Of a stretch of DNA of 64,000 nt, positions 1 through 12,324 are shown piece by piece. Origin of the DNA: Adiantum capillus-veneris. Lineage: Eukaryota > Streptophyta > Polypodiopsida > Polypodiales > Pteridaceae. The notes under the pieces are model-generated. The model was not told where the DNA came from, did no database searches, and was given only the letters and a program-made list of their open reading frames with translations. How positions within the stretch are numbered: position 1 is the first letter of the stretch; every line of letters starts with the position of its first letter. Where the stretch lies: the NCBI GenBank assembly GCA_014529385.2, contig CM043969.1, positions 75,066,676-75,130,675 of the forward strand. The letters run 5' to 3'. The position numbers were made by a program, and so were the translations under genes.

Positions 1-99
1 GAGGCTGACATAATTGCATCTTGGTCATTTACATCATCATATGGAATACTATTATATGTGTTTTTATAGATCTCAATGGCCACAATTGCTTTGACTACA

Positions 100-1250
100 A
101 AGTTATATACCAATGGACAACACTTCACATAACAGTTTTGGGTTTCTTTCATAGATGGCTAGGTTAGAATCCCAGCTCATTGGCATGGCCATTACAACAT
201 TGTTATCCACCTTGTTGGTATCTTCATCATTGTCGCTATCTACTTCTATTTTCTTTGGAAACATCACAATAGAGACATAATTCCATTCTTCTTTGTATTG
301 TCTATTCATGCATCTCCTTCATTGCCCAATCACAAATGGATCACAAAATCAAGAGAGCATTCAACGGTGTACAATGCATGGGTTGTCCATTGAATATCCA
401 TCAACACAATAGAATAAGGAGGAACTTTTAATGTGCTAACATCCCCACAAACGGTAGCCTTTTACACCATCCTATGAAACCATCCAAAAACTCTTTGAGT
501 ATTGCACCTATGTTCTTGTCTTGTGGACTAAAAACTTACACTAAAGATAAGAATCGCATTAGCTACACGCTTCATAGACCAATCATCTCGTTTTAGCTCC
601 TCATTATGAGTGAGAGTTCTCTTGATGACAAAACTTGCACCATCACGCCCTCCTTTTCCATGTTTTGAATCCAAGAAATTATGTATCATGTACAAGCCTA
701 TCAATTGATTGTACCTTGCTAGAAACAAGAAAGATCTCCATGCCTTAAACTATAAAATAGCACAATCTAACCACACCCATATTATAAGTGATGTCTCTAC
801 ATTTTTAGCAACTTATCAAGAAGCAAAAAAAAAAAAAACGATGAACACATAATGTGTCATGGAGCTTATTATTTAAAATATAATTGGTGATCTAGATAGA
901 CCATAAATGCATGGATTGTATCTTACTTTACATTTAAATGAATAACTCTCTACAAATTCAACAACCAACATAACAACATCACTAGGAAAGTTAGGCAAGT
1001 AGTTTTTGAACTATTGGACATGTCACCTAAGAGAAAGTTATGATTTAAGAAGCTTTTGAGATGATTCAAAAAGAGGTGAAAAAAGGTGCCACTTTGAATT
1101 CTTTTGGCAATTAAGTCCTCTCTTCTTTGCACTACTAGTGGCATCAACCTGTCAATCTCTAACATCCTTAGAAACCTTAACAATTAACTCCCTACCATAC
1201 TTTGAAATCGTGTCCCAATATGGTACGGATTAGTCTGTAGACAATACTCA
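100..1250 (-). pseudogene. Decayed DDE-transposase-like gene fragment
   Basis: Read on the minus strand from about 1,200 down to 100, pieces of one protein appear in different frames. Near 865-842 is KLHDTLCVH. Near 750-700 is FKAWRSFLFLARYNQL, preceded by W-x-D-x-C-A with an in-frame TAG where a glutamine is expected. Near 675-630 is DSKHGKGGRDGA followed by a KR. From memory of the family, the order HDTLFVQHC, WSDGC..QFK, LARYxxL, then SGHGKGxxDGAGAxxKR marks a transposon-derived DDE/RNase H-like protein common in plants and animals. Frames change several times and stops interrupt every frame, so it cannot be functional. The lower end near 309-103 reads on as an acidic tail (DSDNDEDTN). A diverged host gene of the same fold is an alternative. 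Confidence 0.5.
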
Positions 1251-1639
1251 TTGTCCGAAGGCTTTGGAATCAATGTGCATTCCCACAAATTACTAATATG
1301 CTGACATACTTCTTGGTTTCTAGAGCACTAACCTCAATCACTCCTTGTACAACAAATGGACCATGTACACAAATTCTCTTTTTGATGATACCTAGAAAAA
1401 AATTGCATTTGATTGAAAGCCTCTTTGAAATATATCATTTGGATTTCATATACACAACAACATGTATACCACTGTTTTGAACAAACTATGCTCTTAGTGC
1501 CTCAAAGGATCTTAGCAATAGCTATAGTGAAGGATGGGTGCTCTTGAATCTTTTATAGAGCTCAACATTTTCCATAAAAACATTCTAATGATTTGAATAA
1601 AAATGTATGCATTCAAAATTGGTGCCATATATATAAGAC

Positions 1640-2290
1640 AAAAATAGCATTCAAATCCTAAGTTCTATACTAGCAAGCACAACTATGGTACTTCAAAGTC
1701 TTATCTTTCGTACCAAACTACTATAGACTACAAATTAGGTTATATTGAGTATCAAATTGGTATTGTTTACCAATTTACTAGTATCGAGTACCAAACTGAT
1801 GCACTGATATAGTACCAAATTGGTAGCATTGAGTAGACACATAGTTTTAAACTAGTAAATAGTACTAATTTGGTACTACTTAGTACGGAAGTTGATATAT
1901 ATCTAGGATGAAGCCACCAAATTTATTCTACAAAGAGTATTGGATACTTCTAGGATTCCAATAGGTACTCTTCGTATACAATTTGTAGGCTCTAAGTTTC
2001 CATTTTCAAGCAAGGTAGTATTAAAAATTGCATTATACATTTGATTAGGTACTAACCCTTCATTCTTTGATATATGTATAGAGTCACTACTTAGAAAAGT
2101 AATACCAAAATTGGTACTCCACGGAGGCTTAGGTACAAGTTTTGGCACTTCTGGTATTTTATGTGACTCTTGCTATTCAATTTAGCTTCAAATTGGTGCT
2201 CAATTGCATACTTGGGTATTATACATGGTACTAATAAGTACCTAACAATAGTTGTAGAGAGCCATAACTACCAATTTTGGAACTCCATGT
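1640..2290. repeat. Cluster of degenerate TTGGTACT/AGTACCAA motifs
   Basis: Roughly a dozen to fifteen imperfect copies of GGTACT and its reverse complement AGTACC, usually inside TTGGTACT or AGTACCAAA, occur over about 650 bases (for example near 1,706, 1,785, 1,812, 1,870, 2,045, 2,103 and 2,226). Both orientations are mixed, so the region has many short inverted repeats. Spacing is irregular; this looks like an old, eroded satellite rather than a clean array. No coding signal is seen. Confidence 0.4.
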
Positions 2291-2980
2291 GGGGTTGGGT
2301 GGTTTGGAGGGGAATATCCTAAGGACTTTTTTTTTTCTTTTGGGGATGTATGGAATGGTTGCTATGAATCATACTATCCATTTGATACTCTTGAATGTCT
2401 TGGGTATTAGACCTAGCTTTTTTGCTAGCATATGGAGCTATTGCTATATAATAAGTATGACATTTGGTAATTTGGCATTATATGGTCCTTTCTCTTTCAA
2501 AAGCTCAAGTAAAAGGCAATTGGCCCGGTCACATGGGCTCTAGGCATGCCACCAATGTGGACCCTGATAGGCCATAGTGTACATGTGATCAATGGTCATG
2601 CTAAAGGCAAAGAAGGTTCCCCTTCTGAGGTTACTCTATGAAGATTATATCAAATATGTGGACAAACCAGGAATGTTACTTTAAAATAAGTAAGTATAGT
2701 GATAGTGATATTTCTGTGAAGAATAGTGATAACAGAGCTGTTAAACAAGAGAAGCATGGGGAAGGAATTTGCCTTCCTCATCCCGTTCTATTCTCAACCC
2801 CTTGAGAACTCCAAATATAGGCATTATTTCCTTCCCTTACTCTTTGACATACATGAGAGAGAGGAAAAAAAGAAACACTATTCTCCCCATCCATAGATAA
2901 AGTAGAATGGTGATTAAAATTCCCTTCGAAGTAAAAGGTCCAAAGTGCAAGATTTATTGGAGGTAGAACTTGTCTTTTTC
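2291..2980. other. No gene recognised
   Basis: AT-rich unique-looking sequence. The open frame at 2,277-2,543 has no recognisable motif and ends before a stretch with stops in every frame. Confidence 0.5.
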
Positions 2981-2981
2981 T

Positions 2982-2983
<2 letters not shown>

Positions 2984-3036
<53 letters not shown>
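2984..3036. repeat. (CT)n microsatellite
   Basis: Uninterrupted CT dinucleotide run following a short TTCTTC-rich stretch. Confidence 0.95.
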
Positions 3037-3039
<3 letters not shown>

Positions 3040-3040
<1 letters not shown>

Positions 3041-3735
3041 TGCATGTAATCAATCCACTTTTTCATTGGAAAGGAAACCGTGTTTATCATATTTTACCAA
3101 AACATGAATATCACCTTAAATGAAATACTAACAAATAATGATTTCAAGAATAAGAGGTTATCTTAGTCATGGAGAAGATGTATGGGATGTTTGACAACAC
3201 TTTCTCTTTCAATTCTTTGCTTGCATATGTCCTTTTTGGAATGTGAAACTCTCATCTCCGATATCCAAAAGACAAAGATCAAATCTCTAATTTCATCTTA
3301 TGAAAATGCTGTTATTATTAATCAGGATTATCATCAAAGAGGTTCTCTTGACAAAGATCTTGCTTGTTGAGTTGGGGACCTTGAGCTGAGTCAATGTGTC
3401 ATGAACCATAGAGACAAGACTCTATTTGATATTTGAATTTTGGAAATTGGAGAATGTTTGATGGTGCATGGGCTACTAGCATATTTCTTTGTGTTTGTTT
3501 ATTGGGAGTACATGGGCGTGCTTGCACCAATCTTGAATCTCCACCAATCATATGTTATTCCTTTACCTAGTTTCTGGCTAACCGACTTCGATACCATGAC
3601 TCCTTTCTTTGGTTGGCTATTTGTGTTTCTTTCCACCCGATAATCATGGATATGAAGTTTGGTTAGTGAGAGATTTGCCATCCAAAGTATATATGGTCGC
3701 TCTAAGACTCAAGATGGTTAGAGAGGCTTATGTGG
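3040..3735. other. No gene recognised
   Basis: Short open frames at 3,182-3,370 and 3,440-3,643 have no family I recognise and no start or splice context that supports a gene. Confidence 0.5.
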
Positions 3736-3739
3736 CTTT

Positions 3740-3893
<154 letters not shown>

Positions 3894-3899
3894 AATGTT

Positions 3900-6800
3900 T
3901 GCTAAATTCCTCATTTGTATTCCTATTATGATTTTATAGATTATAAATATAGATGAATCTCACAAATTTTATGTACAAATGAAGCTCACAAATTATGGTA
4001 TAATTGGATTTGTCCTACAGACTTTCAACGTAAATGTATTTTGCACATAGGAAATAAGCTTAGAGGTCATTTTTTAGAAGCCGTAGGTATAAAATCAATT
4101 TTTAGAAGGATAAGAGACAACTCTTTGTATAGTGAAAGAACAAAGTGAGCATAGCTACTTTGTCATCAACAATCATGCAGTTTGGTAATCCAAATCAAGT
4201 TATGTTAAGTGTGTTGTGTTTCTCTCATCTTGCACTTTCTCTTGAGTGTATTCATTGTCAGTGTGATGAAGGTTCGTGTTAGTAGAATTTACAGCCTATG
4301 TGCAATTTATTGGAGTTTAGATGGTTGTTAATATAGAGAGGAGTACAAAAAGATTGGAATCTTGTGTACCTAGTGAAAATATAGGTAGAATATTTACTCT
4401 TGAAATACATGCATTTGAGATAAAATCTGTCATGACATAAGCTTCAAATGTTGTTAAGGACATTGACGTTTGCCACAATTAGCATATTAGGCATGCTAAT
4501 GTGTAAAGGCCAAAAACAATGCAAAGATTCTTGAAAAGTCTTTTAGCGGTTGAATTTTTAAAATGTATAAGGTTTGAGAGTCTTACAGGTTTGGAATGCA
4601 AGTAAAGGCATCTTTTCTCATGACAAGAGTGGTGAATGTTGATTGTTATGAAAACTTGTATAAGAGCTTGCCAAGTAATTGGTGTATGATTGAAGGTCTC
4701 ATGAGAAAGAGAGGTACATGTTTTATCAACATGGCTACTATCAAATGTGAAATGTTTAAATTGGTACTATCTGTTGATCCCTTAAATCATCAAATTAGTT
4801 TTTGTAGGTGTTATTGTTTATGATAATGGATCAGCAATATATAAATAACATCAACATGTTAAAGATTTTATACATATTGACACATAAAAAATCATGTATC
4901 TTATCTTCTTTTGCTAAAAATTGGGATGGACTAACCTTTTAATCTTTACTTATAGGTGAGTATGGATATCTCTTTTAAGGGATACAATGATGGAAAAGTT
5001 CAGACTATATACATATAATGAGCTTCTTGGTATGGACTATCTTCTACCTCCCTTTCTACATTGGTGCACATTTTGTTGAGTATCCATATGCATCCTTTTA
5101 TCCTACTTATATCCTATGTGGCATTTATGCTTTCAACTAGAGTTCAAGAGGGATCCCTACACAATCTACACCATGATTTCATGCATCACCGCATCATCCT
5201 ATGTTATCCCTAAACGCTTGGGTATATCTATAAAATAAGCCTTCTTGCTCATTCTAATTTGAAAGGATAAAAAAATTAACATTTTGTAGCTCACTAATCA
5301 AGGATTAGTTGACCATGAATTAAAAACTCTTGGATTTTTTAACATACCACTATTCTCCATGCTAGGTTCATATTGAATACAGGCGATTAGGACTAGACAT
5401 TGTTGTTTCATGGTTCTCTATTTTCTTCTTTAATCCCTTCTCAGCATTGTTTATATAGAACTGAGTAATTTTTTATTTTCACAAACAAATAAAGTCATTT
5501 GTTGTATGCTTTTTGGCTCTCAAACACTATTTGGGATATGCTTGATGAGATGCTAGGCACGAAGAACCAATTAGCTTAAGGTTTGTTTCAATACATGTGT
5601 AATCTAATTTTACTTTTTTGTACTATAAAAAATAGCCTTGTCCTTGCATCAGTCTATTTGTGTAAGATTTTCAGTCCCATTGGGTTCTTAATTATCTTAG
5701 AAAACTTGCTTTCAACTTTATCATACTTGTGTCTACCCTCATGACATTCAAAGGTCCTAGACTTTTGGCTAGTTGTTGGATACTAAACTTGGGTGAGTGG
5801 GAAAAGGCTATTTTTGATGTGATAGAATAAGGATTGACTAGAGTAACCAAGATGGACATCAAAACTAGGTTTACCTAGATTCTATGATTTTTATGAAATT
5901 ATTTGATGATTTTTTTCTTAAATATAGTTATATTATTTTTCACAAGATAGCTATAGATATAAATCCCATTTTGTAGGTTACAGTCATTTAAAAGATATAC
6001 TTCTAAGGAATATGGTCATGTCAAAAAAGACATATTTACAAAAAAAAAAAAAAACTTTTATCATGTTAACACATTGAAATAGTTTTTGAATACAACTAAA
6101 TATACAGTGCATGGATGATGTTTATGCCTATGGTTTTTATATATCTTATAGTACTTGGTGGGCGTTTCTCATAAAAATACATTTAATTTAAAATAAACAA
6201 CCTAGGCCTATCACAAACACCTTTGAAGGGAAAAGCGGATCAAAAACCAGTTACATATCTATTAGTAAGGATACGTGCGCTCTTTGTTGAGTGCATTGAA
6301 GACTTGGGTCTCACCAATAACTGGTTGGTGGATAAACATATTCTTATTCTGGCTTAGATCTAACACACACAAAAATATAAAGTGAATCTAAGCACGTACA
6401 ACTTGCCTCTTTGCAAATTTGAACCTTGTACATATTCACATGATTATGTTCTCCATTTGATTCAATGTTGAAAACTTTGTTCACTCTTTTGACTCAAAAA
6501 ATATTATCTACCGGTCTTGCCTTCAAAGCTAGAGCCGAATCAATTTTGCAACTTGCCTCTAATGAGATTGTCGCTTGGTACTTTGTCCGTATCCCATTTT
6601 AGTGTTCGAAGGACTACTTTGCATGGGACTATGTGATGACCTTGTCACATTCTCATCGGCATTTATTTAAAGCACACTCACTTATAGCTTGTTCCACTTA
6701 ATACTCACCTTCATATAAATTTTTGACTTTCTTTGGAGAAAGGTTGTGCCAATTTACAATGGCCAAATGGTTGGTATTGCCCCAATTTGTGTGTCAATAT

Positions 6801-7845
6801 TACTATCCAAAATATGACAATGTAAAACGTGCTTGGGATAGACCAAAACTATTGACAGATCATTCCCCTCGAATGTTTGCAATATCCTTTGAAGAGGGAA
6901 CCAAAAGTCCCATAGTATAGCCTCTTATCAACCTGCCACATCTTCTTTCCCCATTAGGCGTTCCACTATAGGTCACTTTCCTGCCTTTGTGGTTGTGCCA
7001 AATATCTAGCATTGCTTCATTTATTTTTCTCTCCTGTACCATAGACTCTCCCCCTTCATTCCCTCCAGAGGCATATTTGATGTCCCTTTACCTGTAAAAT
7101 TTATCTTCCTTGGCACTCCCTAAATTACTCTTGATTATGTGAAGTTCTCTGCTTGGGATGGATGTTGCTTCAAACATCCCTAGTTGCTATGGAGCAAGGA
7201 AAGTATTCTTGATCTTGTTAAACTCTTGCAAATATTTCATTAGATGTTCATTGAGGTACCTTTACTTCTTAATGGAGGGAATTTTTGCCGAGCATGATTG
7301 TGCTATCTTTTGTGGATGTAAGTACTGATTATGAGACATGAGAAACATAACTAAGGTAAGTAATTCATTTAATGCAATTGATGCACAAAAAGTTCTCAAG
7401 TGATTTGCAGTGTGAAATATTATTTTGTAGTCTCCTCTAGTGCGAAGATATGCATAAAAAATGAAAATAGGCTCTAGAGTGTGTTAAAGAGATTTTTTCT
7501 TAAAACTATGATTGATTTCAAGGCATGCAAATGAGGTTAGGGCCATGAAGATCTAATTTGTTTTTAGTGAATAGAGAGCAAGGAGTTCTCTTCAAAGTTG
7601 GTCTCATGGAATGGAATTCTTTGGATATATGGCTAGCAAGGATATATCTCCCCAAGGACTTATGCCAAGAAACAAGGAAGCTTTACCTTCTAGATAGATG
7701 CATTTGCATGATGGAGGCGACTTGGGTCTTTCCCACATAGGGATCAATGTATCCATGTCAGCATCTATATCAAGGAAACACACAGTGCCATTTCTCCTAG
7801 GCAAGACTCCTCCTCTAGGCTCTACCCACAACTCAAGATAATTAG
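3900..7845. other. Four kilobases without a recognisable gene
   Basis: AT-rich sequence with stops in all frames. Small open frames (4,596-4,823; 6,723-6,920; 7,558-7,740) show no conserved motif. An A-run lies near 6,041-6,054. I see no tandem repeat longer than this and no transposon protein. Confidence 0.45.
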
Positions 7846-7977
<132 letters not shown>

Positions 7978-7979
7978 TT

Positions 7980-9650
7980 ACTTGATTTTCTTTAGATCTT
8001 TACTTTGCCTTTATCTGAAATTTTATGTAAAAAGGTTTATCTCTCTAGATACTATTGTTTCAAGGTCCAAATCTGGTAACTAAAATCTTCGAGCATTGGC
8101 ACACATACATTGAATAAAAAATTTTGATCCATCATCTGAACATATTGGTTGTATGAATTGAGCACGATCCTTTTACAAATATGTCATCATAGTTCTTCCT
8201 ATACTCGTCCCTTATAAATTGATTACTCCACTTACATGACTATTCAATTTGGGAAATTTATAAGAATAGCACATTTTTAATACACTGTTGTACTGGTACC
8301 CTCCTCTATGGACTAGTATTTTTCTTCTAATGAACTTGTACCTATTTAATATTGAGTTTGACCAGTTAGAGTGGGTCGCATGGAGAGTGTCTCCACAATC
8401 TCCCAGACTATGAATGTCCCGTGGGGAGTATCTCTTAGTTAACCTCTTCAAGGTGCATGGAGAGCTAGAACTTGGCCTCAGATAGGACACACATGAAATA
8501 ATCTCCCGTATTCTATATGATGGCCCCCATGTGGATGGACTCATACTTACCCTATTTTCAACCTTTCTGAATCCCTAGGAGAGTGCTCTTGCTTAGTGGA
8601 AATATTACCTTGAAAATCATGCACCTAAAATGTCTTGGGCTTTGTTGAGGTGTCAATACTACCTTGCTTGCTGCAATGTTCTGCTCAAACTTCCTCCCCT
8701 CTATCCCGTTCTGTGCCTACCATGGTTGCATAGTAGCAATATTCATTGGAATTGTTCCTTTGCAGATGAAGGTTTTACTCTTCTTCCCTTATATAGTCAA
8801 CGAGTTCTTCTTTCCTAGATATAAGCTTTGAAGAAAGAAACTCCTTTGATTTTATTCTTACCTCTTGTGGATTTTTAATAAGCTATGGATTATGTGTGTA
8901 AGGCTAGCAACTCTTTTATTACATACCCTTCATGCTATATTACTATGATCCTGTTTATCTCCATCGATGGACATAAGAAAGCATGGATAGTGGATGCTAC
9001 ATGCTTTGAGGCTTGGTAGCATTTAAAAATAGCTTTAAACATTGGTTCTCTCTCTCTCATGGTAAATAATCCAAGCTATGGCTTTTCTATGATGCCTCAT
9101 CTTCTCTCTTGCCAATATAAGAGTAGAAGTTTTTTGGTTTAGTCTCCAACAAGCTTGCATCTCTCACTTGTGTTATGTACTACCTAGCCTAGTGCATGCC
9201 CTGGCATTCTCATGAGAGTGGGAGGTGAGGCCCCAACACTTTTAACAAGGCATGGAGCTCTATCAAAGTGCAATGGGCACCTAGAGCCATTGAAGTGCTA
9301 CAAAAAGAGGTTATAATATTGGGATTAATAATGATACAGTTTGTGGCAACTACTACACACTTGGAAGTTGGAATACATCAAAACCTAGCCCCTCCATCAA
9401 ATTCTTTTGACGGCCTTTTTTCTCGATAAAGTTACAATCACCACCATGGTATAAGTAGACTCTGCTCCAAGTATCTCCATATGTGCTCACTTTGCTCTGC
9501 TTTAAGTGTTCCTCCAGAATATGCTAGAAGTGCCCATTTTGAGAGCACCTTGAACCTCTTCTGATCGAGAGTACCTTGAGTACTGCCTGTGGTCGTGAGC
9601 TCTAAGGCTCAAAACATGGACCGAACATAAATCAAACCTTGTTCAGCCAT
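7980..9650. other. No gene recognised
   Basis: The longest open frame, 8,212-8,544 on the minus strand, has no recognisable domain. No transposon protein motif is seen in the stretch. Confidence 0.45.
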
Positions 9651-9654
9651 GACA

Positions 9655-9790
9655 AATTTGACAAACGCTGATGAGCAGAGAGCTTGACGGGCTTGACTCT
9701 TGTATGCTGTGTAGAACCAACCGTTGACGAACCTGACAAGCACTAACATGGAGAGAACCTGACAGGCTGAACTTTTGTGTAGAAGCAAGG
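9655..9790. repeat. Short imperfect direct duplication
   Basis: A block beginning TTTGACAAACGC near 9,657 and ending TGTGTAGAAC near 9,717 is echoed by CCTGACAAGCAC near 9,735 and TGTGTAGAAGC near 9,777. Both contain GAGAG, CTTGAC/CCTGAC and GGCTTGAC/GGCTGAAC. This fits an old tandem duplication of about 75 bases. Confidence 0.4.
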
Positions 9791-9889
9791 TCTCCTCGAT
9801 CTTGCTGGGGCTGACCTTGGCGTTAACGCCTACCCCACATGGTCGCCCCCCACGCTAAGGGAGGCACACAAGGCACAGGAAGGGAAGAA

Positions 9890-9891
9890 GC

Positions 9892-9935
<44 letters not shown>

Positions 9936-10291
9936 CCTCTCTCCACTGCTCATGCTGTGTGAGCGAGAGAGCCACATCAATGTGCGAGCCCCTAGAGTGA
10001 GTGTGTGTGTGTGTGTGTGTGTGTTTTAGAGAGACAGAAAGAGAAGAAGAAGAAGAAGAGTATTTTAACATCATAGGAAATTATCCCAAGAGACCTTAAA
10101 GATCTATCAGATGAGGGGAGGGGGGAAAGAGAGAGAGAGAGAGTTACGACAAGTGTGTGCAAAGTCTTGGCTAGATTTCGAGCCTACCATGAAGAAAAAT
10201 AACAAAAAATTACAAGTTTTAGAGTAAACATTTTCAAAAGGCAAAAAGGACCACAATCTAGCTGGTGGATCTAAAAGAATGTCTTGGCCAC

Positions 10292-10384
<93 letters not shown>

Positions 10385-10555
10385 CCTGCACCAGGGTCTC
10401 GAGCCTTAGGAAACTCAATACAAAGCTATGTTTCATAAAAGAAACCAAAACTTTCAAGGCCTCTTCCATGCATTGTCTGTGGAGTAGGCTACGAAAATGG
10501 GACTGTTGTGTGTGATCGGGTAGTCTGTCAGTGTTCAGCTATAAACATGAGCTAT
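9890..10555 (+). repeat. Microsatellite-framed dispersed repeat, copy 1
   Basis: Order of parts: a (GA)n run, CTCATGCTGTG, the block CCACATCAATGTGCGAGCC, a (GT)n run, (GAA)n, a stretch near 10,069-10,110 reading GAAATTATCCCAAGAGACC and CTTAAAGATCTAT, short GA, then AAAAGGACCACAATC, an 88-base (GA)n run (10,293-10,380), GCACCAGGGTCTCGAGCC, and finally a block ending CATAAACATGAGCTA. The same parts in the same order recur near 34.4, 40.8 and 46.9 kb. This copy is the most diverged, so the family predates the local duplication. Confidence 0.75.
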
Positions 10556-10559
10556 AAGG

Positions 10560-11235
10560 GGGGGAAGAGAGAAAGAGAACTCAAGAATTTGAGGGACAGC
10601 ACGATGGTGATAGAGAAAAAGTCGGAGATGGAGATGGAGATGGATTGAGGGTGAGAAGTTGAGGGAGAGAAGGTAACTCCGACGTCAAGGAAAGAGAGCT
10701 TCCGCTTCTGAGAACTTGTGTGTGTCTTGAAAATGAAGGGAGAGGGGTTTTTATATAGGCTCTCAAGGGCCAAAAGCACAAGCTAAGAATAGCAAAAAGT
10801 AGAGATATAAGTTTGTGCACGTTCGCGTCTGTTTTAACCCCCTTTTTTTTTTTTTGCAGACATGCATCTCGAAGCGCGATTTTGAGTCTCTAATTTTAGA
10901 AGAAGCTTAGCTTCCAAGAAAAGAAGCTCTGAACTTGACTCACTCCTCTTCCTTTTCTAAAAATACTCTTTCTTACCTAAAAGTACTTCTCCTACTCCTC
11001 CAACTCCTTCTCTTCTAAGGAAGAGTACTCCTCCTTTCCTAAAAATACTCCCTTCTTTCTTGAGAAATATTCTTGAGACTTTAGTTTCTCATATCAACCT
11101 TTTGTTTCCAAGTGAATAGAGATATAGTTAATAGTTTCAGAGTCCATTTTTATCCAATCATTCGATTGGAATGCTCTATAACTTAACAAAATGCGAACGT
11201 TAAAAACAAATTCAAAGTAAAAAAATAGTTCTTAT
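10560..11235. other. No gene; purine- then pyrimidine-rich DNA
   Basis: Sequence from 10,556 to 10,680 is purine-rich on the plus strand. From about 10,935 to 11,080 it is a degenerate pyrimidine-rich repeat of TACTC/TCTTCC words, with AAAATACTC recurring. No protein or RNA gene is recognised. Confidence 0.5.
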
Positions 11236-11849
11236 TAAAAAAACAAGGCTTGTTGGTTTCTATGGCAAGAAGATGGCATTTACACAATACCAGACAGGCG
11301 TTACAATAAGTATGGCCATGAATCTTTGTAGTGGCAGGAATTATGCTGCATCACCTACGTGTGGAAAGTTTCATGGCCATCAGTTATCATCTCATTGGCT
11401 TGGGGCTACACAACCACTGCTTTCTTACCATAGGGCTCGCGAAGGGCCTTGTTGAAATTAGCATTTAGAAAATCTCAAATTGGCTAGAAGATAAGCGATG
11501 GCCATTATACTTTTTAGAGGCAAGGAATCTGATGCATTACCTACCCATGCAAAGTTGCATGGCCATAGGTCACCATCTCATCGGTCTGGGGCTACATAAA
11601 TGCCATTTTTTTACCAGAAGGCTTGATGATGGCCATATGCTAGAAAAATGCCGTTTCTGCAATCCTAGACCTATGAGAGGGTAAGCAATGGCCTAGAAAC
11701 TTTGCACAGATAGATGATAGGGTGCATTACCCATCCGTGCAAAGTCAATCTTCTTGGTATAGAGCTACACAATCACCAATTTCTTATCACAAGGCTTGTT
11801 CCGGGCCCTATGGCAAAACATTGGTGTTTTCATACTCCAAAACAGAGAC

Positions 11850-11944
11850 GAGATGGTAAGCAATGGCCATGAAACTTTGTAGAGGCAGAAAGTAGGGTGT
11901 AATACTTACTTTTGCAAAGTTTCATGGCCATTGGTTACCATCTC
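11850..11944 (+). other. Near-perfect 30-bp hairpin in satellite unit 4
   Basis: The arm at 11,850-11,879 pairs with the arm at 11,915-11,944 at 29 of 30 positions, around a 35-base loop. This is the best-preserved hairpin in the array. Confidence 0.85.
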
Positions 11945-12223
11945 GTTGGTAGAACTGCCAATATTTTACCACAAGGCTTGCTGAGGGCCCTATTAAAAAA
12001 AAAGGGGTTTGCACAATCCCAGACAGGTGATACAATAAGAGATGGTGATGAAAACTTGTAGGGACACTGATTATGATGCATTATATACCTGTGAAGAGTT
12101 TCATAGCTATTAGCTATCATCTCATTGATATGGAGCTACACAATTTGCAGACTTCTTACATAGGGCTCGTTGAGGGCCCTATGGCAAAAAATTAGTGTTT
12201 GAACAGTTCCACACTAATAAGTG

Positions 12224-12295
12224 ATGGCCATGATACTTTGTAGGGGTTGGGGAGTAGGATGCAGTACCCCAACCCTTGTAGAGTCTCATGGCCAT
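12224..12295 (+). other. Extended hairpin in satellite unit 6
   Basis: Arms 12,224-12,252 and 12,267-12,295 (29 bases each) flank a 14-base loop. Comparing the right arm with the reverse complement of the left gives 24 Watson-Crick pairs, four positions that would be G-U pairs in plus-strand RNA, and one mismatch. Confidence 0.75.
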
Positions 12296-12324
12296 GAATT
12301 ACTGTCTCACTCGTCAAGGGTTTC

